Notes: generated by a model not told the origin, from the letters alone. 47,714 bases of DNA from an uncultured Lachnospiraceae bacterium (GCA_947624815.1 CANQME010000007.1:1-47714), one strand, 5' to 3'. Counted from the stretch's first letter, positions 8,573 through 18,657 are shown. Translations and numbers: made by a program.

Positions 8573-9124
8573 TTATGCATTCTCCTCGGTATGAACGCGC
8601 CGGTCCAGGTCCTTCTGGAGCATTTCCAGGTAATGGACCAGCACGTCCCGTTGATGCCCGATCCGCCAGGAACGGTCGATCTCCTCATAGGTGAAGCTCT
8701 TCCGGCCGCCCTGCTGCATCCGCTGCCAGAAGCCGAAGAGCTCGTCGAACGGGATATAGTAGATTTCGTCGACGGCCGTCCAGTGAAGAATGATAAACGC
8801 CACGCCTCCCTGCTCCTCAAACTCCTGCATGAACCGGACCTGATGCTCATGGACGTTCTGCAGCGGGAACGTGCTGACCGCGCACTCCTTGGCGTCGAAG
8901 CACACCGGCAGTCCCTGCACCGCCCCGATATAATCCACCGTGCTCTTCTGGTCGAAATACGCCAGCGTGATATGGCGGGTCTCCTTGTCAATTGTGATCG
9001 GCGTGATCGGCGTCGGCACCTTCTGGATCAGCGCCAGCTTTCTCTCCCGGTACACGTCATTCGTATGGTTGATCATATCCTCCAGGGTCGACCCCCGAAG
9101 CCCTCTGGAATTCCAGGTACTCAT
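8573..9124 (-). CDS. recU: Holliday junction resolvase RecU
   Basis: MSTWNSRGLRGSTLEDMINHTNDVYRERKLALIQKVPTPI..., YFDQKSTVDYIGAVQGLPVCFDAKE. Confidence 0.92.
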   Translation of the reverse strand: MSTWNSRGLRGSTLEDMINHTNDVYRERKLALIQKVPTPITPITIDKETRHITLAYFDQKSTVDYIGAVQGLPVCFDAKECAVSTFPLQNVHEHQVRFMQEFEEQGGVAFIILHWTAVDEIYYIPFDELFGFWQRMQQGGRKSFTYEEIDRSWRIGHQRDVLVHYLEMLQKDLDRRVHTEENA

Positions 9125-9142
9125 GCGTTTCCTCCTGCGGCT

Positions 9143-9246
9143 CCTGCCGCCTTCATCCGTCCTGCTTCTCTCCCGCCGGCTTCATTCGTCCCGCTCTTCT
9201 CCTGCCGCTTCATCCGCCCTGCTTCTCTCCCGCCGGCTTCCACGAC
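9143..9246. repeat. Two-copy ~58-bp imperfect tandem repeat overlapping the end of the RluA-family gene
   Basis: cctgccgccttcatccgtcctgcttctctcccgccggcttcattcgtcc (9143) versus cctgccgcttcatccgccctgcttctctcccgccggcttccacgac (9201). Confidence 0.9.
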
Positions 9247-10244
9247 AGCCTTCCGAATTCTTCCGGCGCCGGCGCCGTGAAGGTCTTTCCGCTCAGATAC
9301 TCCATCGGCCCGGGAAGCTGTGGGAAGACGATCTGATACGAATGCAGCAGCTGACGGCGGATCCCGTACTCCTTCCGCAGCCGTTCGTTCAGCTTCGGGT
9401 CGCCGTATTTGACGTCTCCGGCCACCGGATGGCCGATAGACGCCAGATGCGCGCGGATCTGGTGAGTCCGGCCGGTGATCAGCGCCACCCGCAGAAGCGT
9501 ATACGCGCCCGCCGCGTCTCTGCCGAAGCGGAGCGGTTCATATTCCGTCGTAATCGGCGCGCTGCCGGGAGCCGGAGCCGCGCTCACCGTCACCCGGTTC
9601 GATCTCTCATCCTTGACCAGAAAACCGGTGATCCGCCTCGCTTCCGCAACCCTCCCCTTCACCACACAGAGGTAATATTTATGAATGCTCCGGTCCCGGA
9701 AGACCTGGGACATGATCTGAAGTCCGGCCAGGGACTTCCCCGCCACGACCAGACCGCTGGTGTTGCGATCGAGCCTGTTGCATACGGAAGACCGAAAGGT
9801 CCGAAGCTCTTCCTCTGTCAGAAAGCCGCTGTTCAGCAGATAGGCGGTCACGGATTCCACAAGCGAAACATCATCATCCTTCGCCTTTTGGGACAGCACG
9901 CCCGCCGGCTTGTTGATCAGAAGGATATGACCGTCCTCATAGAGGATGTCCAGAGGTATTTCCCCTGCGGCCGAGGCGCCCTGACTGACCGGGCCGCTTC
10001 CGTTTTTATTCTTCGTGCGGACGGGAGCCGAGAACTTTTCGACCGTCTCGTCCGACAGAAACAGCTTCACCTCGTCCCCCACCGTCAGCCGCTCCGAACC
10101 GTCGCAGCGTTTCCCGTTGAGCGTGATGTTCTTCTTGCGCATCATTTTATACAGAAAGCTCTTCGGCGCAAGGCTCATATATTTCGCCAGGAGCTTGTCC
10201 AGACGCTGTCCGGCTTCCTTTTCCGAGATCACCAGGCTCTGCAT
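9210..10244 (-). CDS. RluA/RluC/RluD-family 23S rRNA pseudouridine synthase
   Basis: S4-like N-terminus (EAGQRLDKLLAKYM), CNRLDRNTSGLVVAGKS catalytic motif, GRTHQIRAHLASIGHPVAGD. Confidence 0.92.
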   Translation of the reverse strand: MQSLVISEKEAGQRLDKLLAKYMSLAPKSFLYKMMRKKNITLNGKRCDGSERLTVGDEVKLFLSDETVEKFSAPVRTKNKNGSGPVSQGASAAGEIPLDILYEDGHILLINKPAGVLSQKAKDDDVSLVESVTAYLLNSGFLTEEELRTFRSSVCNRLDRNTSGLVVAGKSLAGLQIMSQVFRDRSIHKYYLCVVKGRVAEARRITGFLVKDERSNRVTVSAAPAPGSAPITTEYEPLRFGRDAAGAYTLLRVALITGRTHQIRAHLASIGHPVAGDVKYGDPKLNERLRKEYGIRRQLLHSYQIVFPQLPGPMEYLSGKTFTAPAPEEFGRLSWKPAGEKQGG

Positions 10245-10396
10245 ACGCTTCGCACCTCCCCTGCATCCGAATCCGATCCGCCGTCTGTCAGGCTCCGTCC
10301 GCAGACCGCCGCGGCCCCGTCCGGCCTCCTCTTACAGACTGCGGCGCATAGACCCGCGCACCACTGCCTCCGGTTCTCATCCCGCGGCGCCGTCTT

Positions 10397-10963
10397 CTAC
10401 ATCGACATGCTCTTGATAACACGCGCCGCATAATCCACGCTTCCGTCGTCCTCGTATTCCGCGGCCGGCTTCAGTCCTTTTAACCGGTTGAAAAACTGTC
10501 TCTCATCCGTTATGATCTTTATATTCGGATCCAGCTTCTGGCTCTTAAAGGAATCGTTCAGCGTCTTTTCCGCCTTCCTGACATCCGTCTTCTCCGCCGT
10601 ACAGTAGGCGAACACCCCCATGGGATGGACCATCACCGTGTCGAACGGCAGGATCTGCTCCTTCGTCGTCACCACCAGATCATACAGAAGAACGCCCTTC
10701 GGCGCATATTCCTCCGCTTTCCGGTGGAAGTCCTCTCCGGGCGTCCGGTAGCGCAGCGACGCCAGAAGCGGCGAAGCCACATTGGCCGTCGGCAGTACCG
10801 ACAGGATCGCCATCAGCGTCAGCACATTCTTCGCCGCCTGGCTGTCCGTGAAATTTCTGGCCAGCAGCTGAATGATAATGGCCGCCGCACCGAACAGGAC
10901 CTCGCCGAACTGTACGGCCTTCCGGTAGTTCCGATAGCCGTATTCCCCTTTCTGCTTCTTCAT
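10397..10963 (-). CDS. Conserved hypothetical membrane protein (two predicted TM segments near the N-terminus)
   Basis: ORF with hydrophobic segments AVQFGEVLFGAAAIIIQLLA and VLTLMAILSVLPTANVASPLLA; unbroken and codirectional. Confidence 0.65.
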   Translation of the reverse strand: MKKQKGEYGYRNYRKAVQFGEVLFGAAAIIIQLLARNFTDSQAAKNVLTLMAILSVLPTANVASPLLASLRYRTPGEDFHRKAEEYAPKGVLLYDLVVTTKEQILPFDTVMVHPMGVFAYCTAEKTDVRKAEKTLNDSFKSQKLDPNIKIITDERQFFNRLKGLKPAAEYEDDGSVDYAARVIKSMSM

Positions 10964-10991
10964 TGGTTGTGTTCCTCCATTCCTGTTCCGC

Positions 10992-11801
10992 TCAGCCTCC
11001 GAACCTTCTCATAAGCGCAAGGATCAGACCGTGGGGAAGAAGCTTCGCCGCAGCGGCAAACAGCTTCATCGTGATCCCGTATACCGACACGGGCCGCCCC
11101 GCCATGCTGTCCTTAAGCGCTTTTGTTACCACCCGCTTCGGATCCGCCATCACCAGTCTTTTGTAGAACGGAAGCGGACGGTTTCCCAACGCGGTATCGA
11201 AGAATTCTGTCTTTACCGGCCCGGGGCATACCGCCGTCACGCAGATTCCCCGGTCCTTAAGCTCCGCTCCCAGCGCCCGGCTGTAGCTGAGCACGAATGC
11301 CTTCGAGGCCGCGTAGATCGCGAAATCCGGCTGCGGCAGAAACGCCGCCGCGGACGCAAACTGCAGGATCCGGCTGTTGGCTCCCATATAGGGAAGAACC
11401 ATTGCCGTGACGGCGCACAGCGCTTCGCAGTTGAGCCGTACCATCCCGCACTCGGTTTCCTCCGGCTGCGAGCCGACCCGTCCGGTCACGCCGAAGCCGG
11501 CTGCGTTCACCAGAAGCTTCACCTCCGGCTTCGTCTCCCGCAGAGCCGACCGGATCGTCTCCCGCCCCGCCGGATCCGTTACATCCGCGGGGAAGACGCG
11601 CACCCGCGCCGGGATACAGGCGCCGGGCCACCGGCGTTTCTGCCCGTCTTCCGATGCGGCCGGTCCTTCCAGCTCGCGAAGCCTTCTCTCTCTTCGGGCG
11701 ACGATCCAGACCTCGTCAATTCCCGGGAACCGGTCGCCGATCTGGAAGACCGCCTCGCGGCCCATCCCGGACGACGCTCCCGTCACGATCGCGATCCTCA
11801 T
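10992..11801 (-). CDS. SDR-family NAD(P)-dependent oxidoreductase
   Basis: MRIAIVTGASSGMGREAV (TGxxxGxG), NAAGFG, YAASKAFVLSYSRAL. Confidence 0.92.
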   Translation of the reverse strand: MRIAIVTGASSGMGREAVFQIGDRFPGIDEVWIVARRERRLRELEGPAASEDGQKRRWPGACIPARVRVFPADVTDPAGRETIRSALRETKPEVKLLVNAAGFGVTGRVGSQPEETECGMVRLNCEALCAVTAMVLPYMGANSRILQFASAAAFLPQPDFAIYAASKAFVLSYSRALGAELKDRGICVTAVCPGPVKTEFFDTALGNRPLPFYKRLVMADPKRVVTKALKDSMAGRPVSVYGITMKLFAAAAKLLPHGLILALMRRFGG

Positions 11802-12475
11802 AGGCGCACCTCTCCGTTTTCGTCAAACAGCTGCCGGAAATCCTCGATGAAGAAATCCGTGATCTCAAGCATCTCGTCCCGCAGGTTCCGGGCGTCCGCA
11901 TCCGCGTCCGCCACGCCGCATACCGTCATTCCGGCCCTTTTGCCGGCCGTCGCACCCGCCGGCACGTCCTCGAAGACCAGACACTCCTCCGGTCTGACGC
12001 CCAGCGTCTCCGCCACCTTCAGATAGATGTCCGGGCTCGGCTTGCCTTCCTTCACTTCGCACGCCGTCGTCACTACCTGGAAATACGGCCTCAGATTCTG
12101 CGACGCCAACACCGCGTCCACCATATCGGTTCCGTTGCTGGTAGCGATACCGCAGCGGATGCCGCGGTCCTTAGCATACTGCAAAAGCCTCATAACGCCC
12201 GGCTTGACCGGAACCTGGCTGCGGTATTTGTCAATGGACATCTCCGTCCAGATCCCCTTGATCTCGTCCGTACTCAGCGGCAGGGCGAACCGTTTTAAAA
12301 AATAATCCGCCGTCTCTGTAAAACTCATCCCCTCGATGGCTCTCTGCAGGTCGTCCGGACATTCACAGCCGTACCGCCCCAGAAACTCGATGTCGATGGT
12401 CTTCCACATCCACATGGAATCCACCAGTGTTCCGTCGAGATCAAAAATAAACGCCTTTATCTTATCAAATGTCAT
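11798..12475 (-). CDS. HAD-superfamily hydrolase (beta-phosphoglucomutase-like)
   Basis: IFDLDGTLVDSM; GIATSNGTD; GKPSPDIYLKVAETLGVRPEECLVFEDVPAG. Confidence 0.92.
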   Translation of the reverse strand: MTFDKIKAFIFDLDGTLVDSMWMWKTIDIEFLGRYGCECPDDLQRAIEGMSFTETADYFLKRFALPLSTDEIKGIWTEMSIDKYRSQVPVKPGVMRLLQYAKDRGIRCGIATSNGTDMVDAVLASQNLRPYFQVVTTACEVKEGKPSPDIYLKVAETLGVRPEECLVFEDVPAGATAGKRAGMTVCGVADADADARNLRDEMLEITDFFIEDFRQLFDENGEVRL

Positions 12476-12558
12476 TATTTTCTCCTATATTCTGTCATTT
12501 TACCCTCTCTGCCAGAACCTGCCGGCAGGCAGGGCCTTCCGTTTCATACGATCCGCTG

Positions 12559-13293
12559 TCAGAAATTCTCCCTCAGCGTTCTCAGTTCCTCGTCCGTCAG
12601 CGGCCGGTACTGTCCCGGCGCCAGACCCCCGTCCAGCGCAAGGCTCCCCATGGAAAGCCGCTTCAGATAGGTCACACGGCAGCCCAGCGCCTCGAACATC
12701 CGCTTCACCTGATGGAACTTTCCCTCATGGATCGTCAGGACATACGCGTTCGCACCCGCATATTCCGCCGCCGTAAGCTCCGCCGGGAGCGTCATCGTGC
12801 CGTCCTCCAAAAGGATCCCCTCCCGAAGCCGTAACGCCGCGTTTTCCGGAAGCTTCCCTTCCAGAACCGCCAGGTACCGCTTGTCCACATGCTTTTTCGG
12901 CGACAGCAGCCGGTGGGCCAGATCCCCGTCGTTGGTGATCAGCAGAAGGCCCTCCGTATCGATATCCAGACGGCCCACAGGGAACAGATCGCCCCGCTTC
13001 CGCTCTGTAATCAGCTCCACCACTGTCGTATGCAGCCGGTCCTCCGTAGCTGACACCACGCCCTGCGGTTTATTCAGCATATAGTATTCGAATGCCGCGT
13101 ACCGGACCGGCCTGCCGTCGACGGCCACCTGATCCGCTTCCGGGTCGATCTTCCGGTCCGTCTTCTTCTCGATGACGCCGTTGACCGTGATCCGGCCGTT
13201 TTTCGCCATATCCCGGATCCGGGCCCGCGTCCCCTCGCCCATCTCCGCAAGGAAACGGTCCAGACGCATCGTATCTCCGCTTTTTCCTGCCAT
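12559..13293 (-). CDS. RsuA/RluB-family pseudouridine synthase
   Basis: S4 domain; LNKPQGVVSA; GRLDIDTEGLLLITNDGDLAHRL; KFHQVKRMFEALG. Confidence 0.92.
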   Translation of the reverse strand: MAGKSGDTMRLDRFLAEMGEGTRARIRDMAKNGRITVNGVIEKKTDRKIDPEADQVAVDGRPVRYAAFEYYMLNKPQGVVSATEDRLHTTVVELITERKRGDLFPVGRLDIDTEGLLLITNDGDLAHRLLSPKKHVDKRYLAVLEGKLPENAALRLREGILLEDGTMTLPAELTAAEYAGANAYVLTIHEGKFHQVKRMFEALGCRVTYLKRLSMGSLALDGGLAPGQYRPLTDEELRTLRENF

Positions 13294-13399
13294 CCGGCCT
13301 GCTCCTTTCCGTTACCGTCCACCGCAACCGGGCTTTCCTTCTTCCCTGGCGCTGTCTCCCCACAACCGTGCTTTTCTTCTCTCCCGGCATTAGGCCGGA

Positions 13400-14899
13400 C
13401 TACATCCACCGCCAGCCCGGGGAATACTGATTCTTCAGCGTCCGGCCGGACGCTTTCACAAATCCCAGTCCGAAGCCGTCCACGCAGAGCAGCTGCCATC
13501 CCTGCCGCTCCGCTTCATTCTCATTCAGAAATACCGTCTCTCCCTTTAAATACCGTACCAGCCTCTCATCCCCGTGCGCAAAGGAGATGCAGTCGGCAAA
13601 CGTATCCTGATTCAGCGCCATGGCCATGGCCTGGGACGGTTCAAACCTGCCCTTTCGGACGGTCCCAACGCAGAGCCCGGTCCGCAGATAGCGCAGTCCC
13701 GGCGCAGGAACGAAATCCTCCGGCAGATAATACAGCGTATCCCCGTTAAGCAGGAAGCGCTTCGCGTCCCAGTCCATCCTGCACTTATCAAGAAACGGAA
13801 CCGCTTCGGCAGCCGGGCCGCCTGCGCGGCTGCCCGCCCCCGTAAATTCCTTCGCTGTCTGTCCGGACTTTCTGTCGTCCGCCCGCCCGGCCTTCTTCGG
13901 CACGCCTCCTGACTTTCTATCGTCAGCCACGCCGGATACCGTCATTTCGGCCCGCTCTCCGGCCGCAGCGTCCGCCGTCTCCTCCGAGCGGCCGCATCCC
14001 CCCGCGTCCGCCGGCTTCTTCCGCATCAGCGCCAGGAAATGCCCTTCCCCCTCCACCTTATGGGGGAACAGCCGCAGGCAGCCTGTCAGTCCCTTTCCGC
14101 CCACGGCGCCTGGAAAGACTTCCAGCGGCGCAATTTCCATCTCTGGTACACATTTCAGAAGCCACCGCACATTCCCCTCATCCTCAAGCTCGGAAAATGT
14201 ACAGGTGGAATACATCAGATACCCGCCCGGCCGCAGAAGCGCGGCCGCCTGCCTGAGGATTTCCCGCTGAAGAGGCGCATAATACGCCGGCCCCCGCTTC
14301 TCCCAGTCCTTCACCATATCCGGATCCCGGCGGAACATCCCCTCTCCGGAGCAGGGGGCATCCACCAGGACGCTGTCGAAAAAGCCCGGATACCGCTCCG
14401 CCAGCCTCTCAGGCGTCTCGCTGCTCACGCAGAGATTGGCGACGCCGAACCGTTCCAGGTTCTTAAGCAGGGCCTTCGCCCGGGAGCTGCTGATATCGTT
14501 GGCCCACAGAAGGCCCTCGCCCCGCAGTCTGACGCCCAGCTCTGTGCTCTTGCCTCCCGGGGCCGCGCACAGATCCAGCACCCGGTCCCCCGGCTTCACC
14601 GGAAGGAACCGGGCCGGCGCCATGGCGCTGGGTTCCTGCAGATAATAGAGTCCCGCGTAATAGTACGGATCCTTTGCAAGACGCTCCCGGCCGTCGCAGT
14701 AAAAACCGTTGTCCGTCCACGGAACGGGCCGAAGCGGAACGTTCAGATGCCCGGCCGCATCCGCCGGACTCCATTTCGCAGTATTGACGCGCAGTCCAAC
14801 GCCTGGAGGAACGTCAAAGCTTTCCAGGTAGGCGCCATATTCGTCTCCCAGAAGCGCCTGCATCTGTATTTGAAATGATTCCGGCAGATTCTGTCTCAT
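13400..14899 (-). CDS. rsmF: RsmB/NOP-family class I SAM-dependent RNA m5C methyltransferase (RsmF-like), copy 1
   Basis: EPSAMAPARFL, VLDLCAAPGGKSTELG, VLVDAPCSGEGMFRRDPD, YSTCTFSELEDEG. Confidence 0.9.
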   Translation of the reverse strand: MRQNLPESFQIQMQALLGDEYGAYLESFDVPPGVGLRVNTAKWSPADAAGHLNVPLRPVPWTDNGFYCDGRERLAKDPYYYAGLYYLQEPSAMAPARFLPVKPGDRVLDLCAAPGGKSTELGVRLRGEGLLWANDISSSRAKALLKNLERFGVANLCVSSETPERLAERYPGFFDSVLVDAPCSGEGMFRRDPDMVKDWEKRGPAYYAPLQREILRQAAALLRPGGYLMYSTCTFSELEDEGNVRWLLKCVPEMEIAPLEVFPGAVGGKGLTGCLRLFPHKVEGEGHFLALMRKKPADAGGCGRSEETADAAAGERAEMTVSGVADDRKSGGVPKKAGRADDRKSGQTAKEFTGAGSRAGGPAAEAVPFLDKCRMDWDAKRFLLNGDTLYYLPEDFVPAPGLRYLRTGLCVGTVRKGRFEPSQAMAMALNQDTFADCISFAHGDERLVRYLKGETVFLNENEAERQGWQLLCVDGFGLGFVKASGRTLKNQYSPGWRWM

Positions 14900-14913
14900 G
14901 AAGTCTCCTGATC

Positions 14914-15726
14914 TCAGTAATAATAGGTTAACCGGTATTTTTCCAGATAACGGAGAAGCCAGTACGGATTCACGCTCAGTTCCTCATAGTGATCCGTCCG
15001 CAGATACATGCCGATATGAAGATGTATCTCGAAATTCCCGACCGTGCCGGGCACCGCGGAATAGCCCGAATCTCCCATAAATCCCAGAAGCTGCCCCGCC
15101 TGCACCACGTCGCCCTCCTGCCAGTCCCGGGCGTAGTCATAGAGATGGGCATAGTAGAGGTACAGCCCGGAAGGCGAGCGGATCCCGATCCGCCATCCGC
15201 CCAGCTCCAGCCAGCCCGCCTTCTCCACCACGCCGTCCGTCATGCTGACCACCGGATAGGAACCGCGGGGCAAACCCGTCCCCATGATGTCGCACCCCTC
15301 GTGACCTCTCTCTCCGCCGTAGGAACGCCGGTCAAGCCAGTCATTTTCGTAGTTCACCCGGGGCGTCTCAGACCGGCTGCTGTCCGGTACGGGGAAATAT
15401 TTCAGGTCCGCGATCACCGTCTCATAGGCGTTTCTCAGCTTCCGGTATTCGGCCGGGCGGCGCTTCAGCGCCATATTGACGGCCGGGGGCCGCAGATCCT
15501 CCTCCGATGCGTCCGTCAGATCGAATTCCATCCGGAGCATGGCCGCCGCGACTCCGTCCGCGTCCAGCTGATCGGCGTCTGCCGCCGCTTCCCCCAGAGC
15601 CATGGCCCGAAAGCGGTCGCTCTCCCACGTGTAGGCGTCCAGCTGGTAGAAGTCAGGATTGGAGGTCAGATAGCCGCGCATGCACACGTTGACAAGCGCC
15701 AGCAGAATCAGCAGAAAAATCCGCAT
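14914..15726 (-). CDS. M23-family metallopeptidase
   Basis: N-terminal hydrophobic segment MRIFLLILLALVNV; GHEGCDIMG, YYAHLYDYA, NFEIHLHIGMY. Confidence 0.85.
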   Translation of the reverse strand: MRIFLLILLALVNVCMRGYLTSNPDFYQLDAYTWESDRFRAMALGEAAADADQLDADGVAAAMLRMEFDLTDASEEDLRPPAVNMALKRRPAEYRKLRNAYETVIADLKYFPVPDSSRSETPRVNYENDWLDRRSYGGERGHEGCDIMGTGLPRGSYPVVSMTDGVVEKAGWLELGGWRIGIRSPSGLYLYYAHLYDYARDWQEGDVVQAGQLLGFMGDSGYSAVPGTVGNFEIHLHIGMYLRTDHYEELSVNPYWLLRYLEKYRLTYYY

Positions 15727-15752
15727 ATCGGTTCCCCTCTGTCTCATACATT
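15723..15752 (+). promoter_or_regulatory. SigmaE-like promoter upstream of ylbJ homologue
   Basis: GCATATC-N15-CATACATT, close to the SigE consensus KMATATT-N14/15-CATACAHT, 28 nt before ATG 15780. Confidence 0.6.
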
Positions 15753-15779
15753 GCTACAAAACATTGTATTCGGGACAAA

Positions 15780-16796
15780 ATGGAACATTCCGAAGCCTTT
15801 CGCCGCGATCCCGCCGCGGCCCGTCCTCCCGTCGCCGGGGGCCTGTCCGTCCTTATCCTGATTCTGCTGCTCACCCATCCTGCAGCGGCTCTGGCAGGCG
15901 CCAGAAACGGCCTTATGCTGTGGGCCGATACCGTGCTGCCCACGCTCCTGCCGTTCATGATCTGTTCCAATGTAATCGTATCCGCCGGAGGGCTGCCGGT
16001 CCTGATGGCTCCCCTGCGTCCGTTTACGAAAATGCTTTCTCTCTCCGAGGCCGGAGGCTACGTTCTGGTGTCCGGCCTGCTCTGCGGCTTCCCCATGGGA
16101 GCCAAAACCTGCGCGGAATTTCTTGCGCAGGGAAAGATCTCCCCCGAAGAAGCCAGATATCTTCTGGCGATCAGCAACCATCCGAGCCCCATGTTCCTGC
16201 TGGGCTACCTGGCCGCCAATCTGGGCGGGATCCCGGTCGCCCCGGTCCTGGCAAGCCTCTACCTGCCTGTCTTCCTGCTGTCCGCGCTGGCACGGAGGCT
16301 CTATCTGCCCTCCCGAAGCACGCGTATGCAGGATGAAGAAGGAACGGTCCCCCATCCGGCCGGGCCGGATACCGTTCTTGACTTCGACGCCGTCATGATG
16401 CGCTCCGCTGAGGTCATGGTCCGGATCGGCGGCTATCTCATGCTGTTCTCCGTCCTGGCCGCCTTCATCCGGCAGGTTCCGTTTCTCCCGGACGCCCCCA
16501 AAGCGCTGCTTCTCGGCGCGGCGGAGATCACCACCGGGATCCGCGCCGTTTCAGAGACGATGTCCGGCTTTTCAAAAGGCTTCTGGCTGACCGCCGTCAC
16601 GGCCTTCGGCGGACTGTCCGGCGTTCTGCAGACAAAGAGCGTTCTGTCGCCTGACGGTACGCCCTCCGGACCGCCGCCCGCGAAAAATGCCGGATTGTCC
16701 ATCCGGCATTATATCCTGTGGAAGCTGCTTCACACGGTTACCGCATGTCTTCTGTATCGTTTCCTCCATAGCCTTCCTGTCCGTCTCCCTCGCTGA
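15780..16796 (+). CDS. ylbJ: Sporulation integral membrane protein YlbJ-like (nucleoside-recognition/Gate family)
   Basis: Multi-TM; LLCGFPMGAKTCAEFLAQGKISPEEARYLLAISNHPSPMFLLGYLA; neighbours coaD and rsmD as in the Bacillus ylbH-I-J cluster. Confidence 0.8.
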   Translation: MEHSEAFRRDPAAARPPVAGGLSVLILILLLTHPAAALAGARNGLMLWADTVLPTLLPFMICSNVIVSAGGLPVLMAPLRPFTKMLSLSEAGGYVLVSGLLCGFPMGAKTCAEFLAQGKISPEEARYLLAISNHPSPMFLLGYLAANLGGIPVAPVLASLYLPVFLLSALARRLYLPSRSTRMQDEEGTVPHPAGPDTVLDFDAVMMRSAEVMVRIGGYLMLFSVLAAFIRQVPFLPDAPKALLLGAAEITTGIRAVSETMSGFSKGFWLTAVTAFGGLSGVLQTKSVLSPDGTPSGPPPAKNAGLSIRHYILWKLLHTVTACLLYRFLHSLPVRLPR

Positions 16797-17361
16797 GAGC
16801 GGAACTGTCCTGAGACTGTGCGGGCATATGCAGCTCGTTGCGGTTATTGGTCACCACGTCGAACGCGCTCTTCATGGAATTCATATATGCATCGAACTTG
16901 TTCTGAGCCGTCTCCACTGTGTGGGCGATGATCCCCTGGAGATTCCGAAGCGCGTCGTCCGTGTACTGGATCGCGCCCTGACGGATATTGTTGGCGTCGT
17001 TGACCGCGGCGTCCAGGATCGCCTGGGCCTGTACATTGGCGTCGTCGATGATCTGGTTGGCCGCCTGATACGCCGCCTGGGTGATCTCATGATCGTTCAC
17101 CATCTCATTGGTCTGGCTTTTGGCCTCCTGAAGCATGGCGTCCGCCTGGGTGCGGGCGTCGTTCATGATGGCTTCCTGATTGCTGATGACGCGCTGGTAC
17201 TGCTTGATCTCATCCGGTACGCGAAGGCGGAGCTCCACCAGAAGCTCCTCCAGCTCTTCCCTGTTCACAAGGATCTTATTATTCGAAAGCGGGGCCGGTT
17301 TGCACCCGTCAATATATTCCTCAATCTCCTCGATCAGCTGCTCGATTCTGCTCATGCTCAT
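16738..17361 (-). CDS. Conserved hypothetical coiled-coil protein
   Basis: Long Gln/Asn/Ala-rich amphipathic helix; sits between coaD and ylbJ; 3' end overlaps ylbJ by 59 bp in antisense. Confidence 0.8.
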   Translation of the reverse strand: MSMSRIEQLIEEIEEYIDGCKPAPLSNNKILVNREELEELLVELRLRVPDEIKQYQRVISNQEAIMNDARTQADAMLQEAKSQTNEMVNDHEITQAAYQAANQIIDDANVQAQAILDAAVNDANNIRQGAIQYTDDALRNLQGIIAHTVETAQNKFDAYMNSMKSAFDVVTNNRNELHMPAQSQDSSALSEGDGQEGYGGNDTEDMR

Positions 17362-17870
17362 GTACTCTCCCTTCTATTCGTCTGTTCCCCCGCGAATTTG
17401 GTCCGTATCTTCTCTGCAATGGACGGATGGACAAACGCGCTGATATCGCCGCCGTACATGGCGATCTCCTTCACGATACTGGAGCTTAAATATGAATATT
17501 TCAAATTCGTCGTCAAAAATATCGTATCCACCTGAGGCGCAATGACACGATTGGTCTGGGAAAGCTGCAATTCATATTCAAAATCCGTCACGGCGCGCAG
17601 TCCGCGAATGATAACGTCCGCATGGTTCGCCTTTACAAAGTCCACCAGGAGTCCGTCAAAGGACCTGATCTCCACATTGGGAAGATGTTTTGTGACATCT
17701 ATTAACATATTAACACGTTCTTTCACAGAAAACAACGGCGATTTTGAAGAATTATTCAAAACTGCCACGATCAGATGATCCATGATCGCCGATCCGCGCT
17801 CGATAATATCGAAATGTCCGTATGTAACCGGGTCAAAGCTGCCCGGATAAACGCCTACTGCCATATTCAC
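17358..17870 (-). CDS. coaD: Pantetheine-phosphate adenylyltransferase
   Basis: [58 protein letters not shown]. Confidence 0.96.
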   Translation of the reverse strand: MNMAVGVYPGSFDPVTYGHFDIIERGSAIMDHLIVAVLNNSSKSPLFSVKERVNMLIDVTKHLPNVEIRSFDGLLVDFVKANHADVIIRGLRAVTDFEYELQLSQTNRVIAPQVDTIFLTTNLKYSYLSSSIVKEIAMYGGDISAFVHPSIAEKIRTKFAGEQTNRREST

Positions 17871-18436
17871 CGCTCCTGTTCTGTCTGTTTTTGAAAGAAA
17901 ATGTGTTTGTTCGTCTTATAGAGCTTCTCCCTGACGGTCTCATACCCCAGAGACGCCGCGTAGGAGAAATCCGTGTCCAGAGACGCCTCGACGATGATCA
18001 GCGTATCCGGATCCGCCAGCCGGGAATCCCTGAGATACGCAAGCACCAGCCGCTCCCACCCATGGTCATAGGGCGGGTCCATGAAAATGACGCCGAACGC
18101 CGCGTTCCTTCCCTCGATGCGGCGCAGGCCGCTCAGGATATCGCACGTCAGGATGCGTCCCCGATCCTGAAGCCGGGTGGTCGTAAGGTTCTCCCGGATG
18201 CAGGCCGCCGCCCTGGGATCCTTCTCGATAAAGACGGCGTCCGCGGCTCCGCGGCTCAGCGCTTCGATCCCGATGGCGCCGCTGCCCGCGAAGCAGTCCA
18301 GAAAGCCCGTCCCGACCACATCCTGCCAGATCATATTGAACAGCGTCTCCTTGATCCGGTCAGTCGTCGGCCTCGTATCCATGCCTGCCGGCGTCTTAAG
18401 CTGCAGCCTCCTGGCCGTTCCCGCTATCACCCGCAT
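17867..18436 (-). CDS. rsmD: 16S rRNA (guanine(966)-N(2))-methyltransferase
   Basis: [61 protein letters not shown]. Confidence 0.95.
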   Translation of the reverse strand: MRVIAGTARRLQLKTPAGMDTRPTTDRIKETLFNMIWQDVVGTGFLDCFAGSGAIGIEALSRGAADAVFIEKDPRAAACIRENLTTTRLQDRGRILTCDILSGLRRIEGRNAAFGVIFMDPPYDHGWERLVLAYLRDSRLADPDTLIIVEASLDTDFSYAASLGYETVREKLYKTNKHIFFQKQTEQER

Positions 18437-18657
18437 AGGGCCGCTCCTTTCCCAACATACGTTTCCTCTCCGTCCCCTGCCGCACCACCCGTCTCGTTCC
18501 AAACGCAGAACCGTATCGCGCCGCCCTGCGGCAGAGTCGTCCTAAGTATAATATGAAAACACTCTCCCGGCAAGTATTTTATCGGAACCAATCCATGTAT
18601 ACATAAAAAACTTTCTCAACCGATCCGCGGAAGGTTTTGCCGATCAGATGAAAAGCC

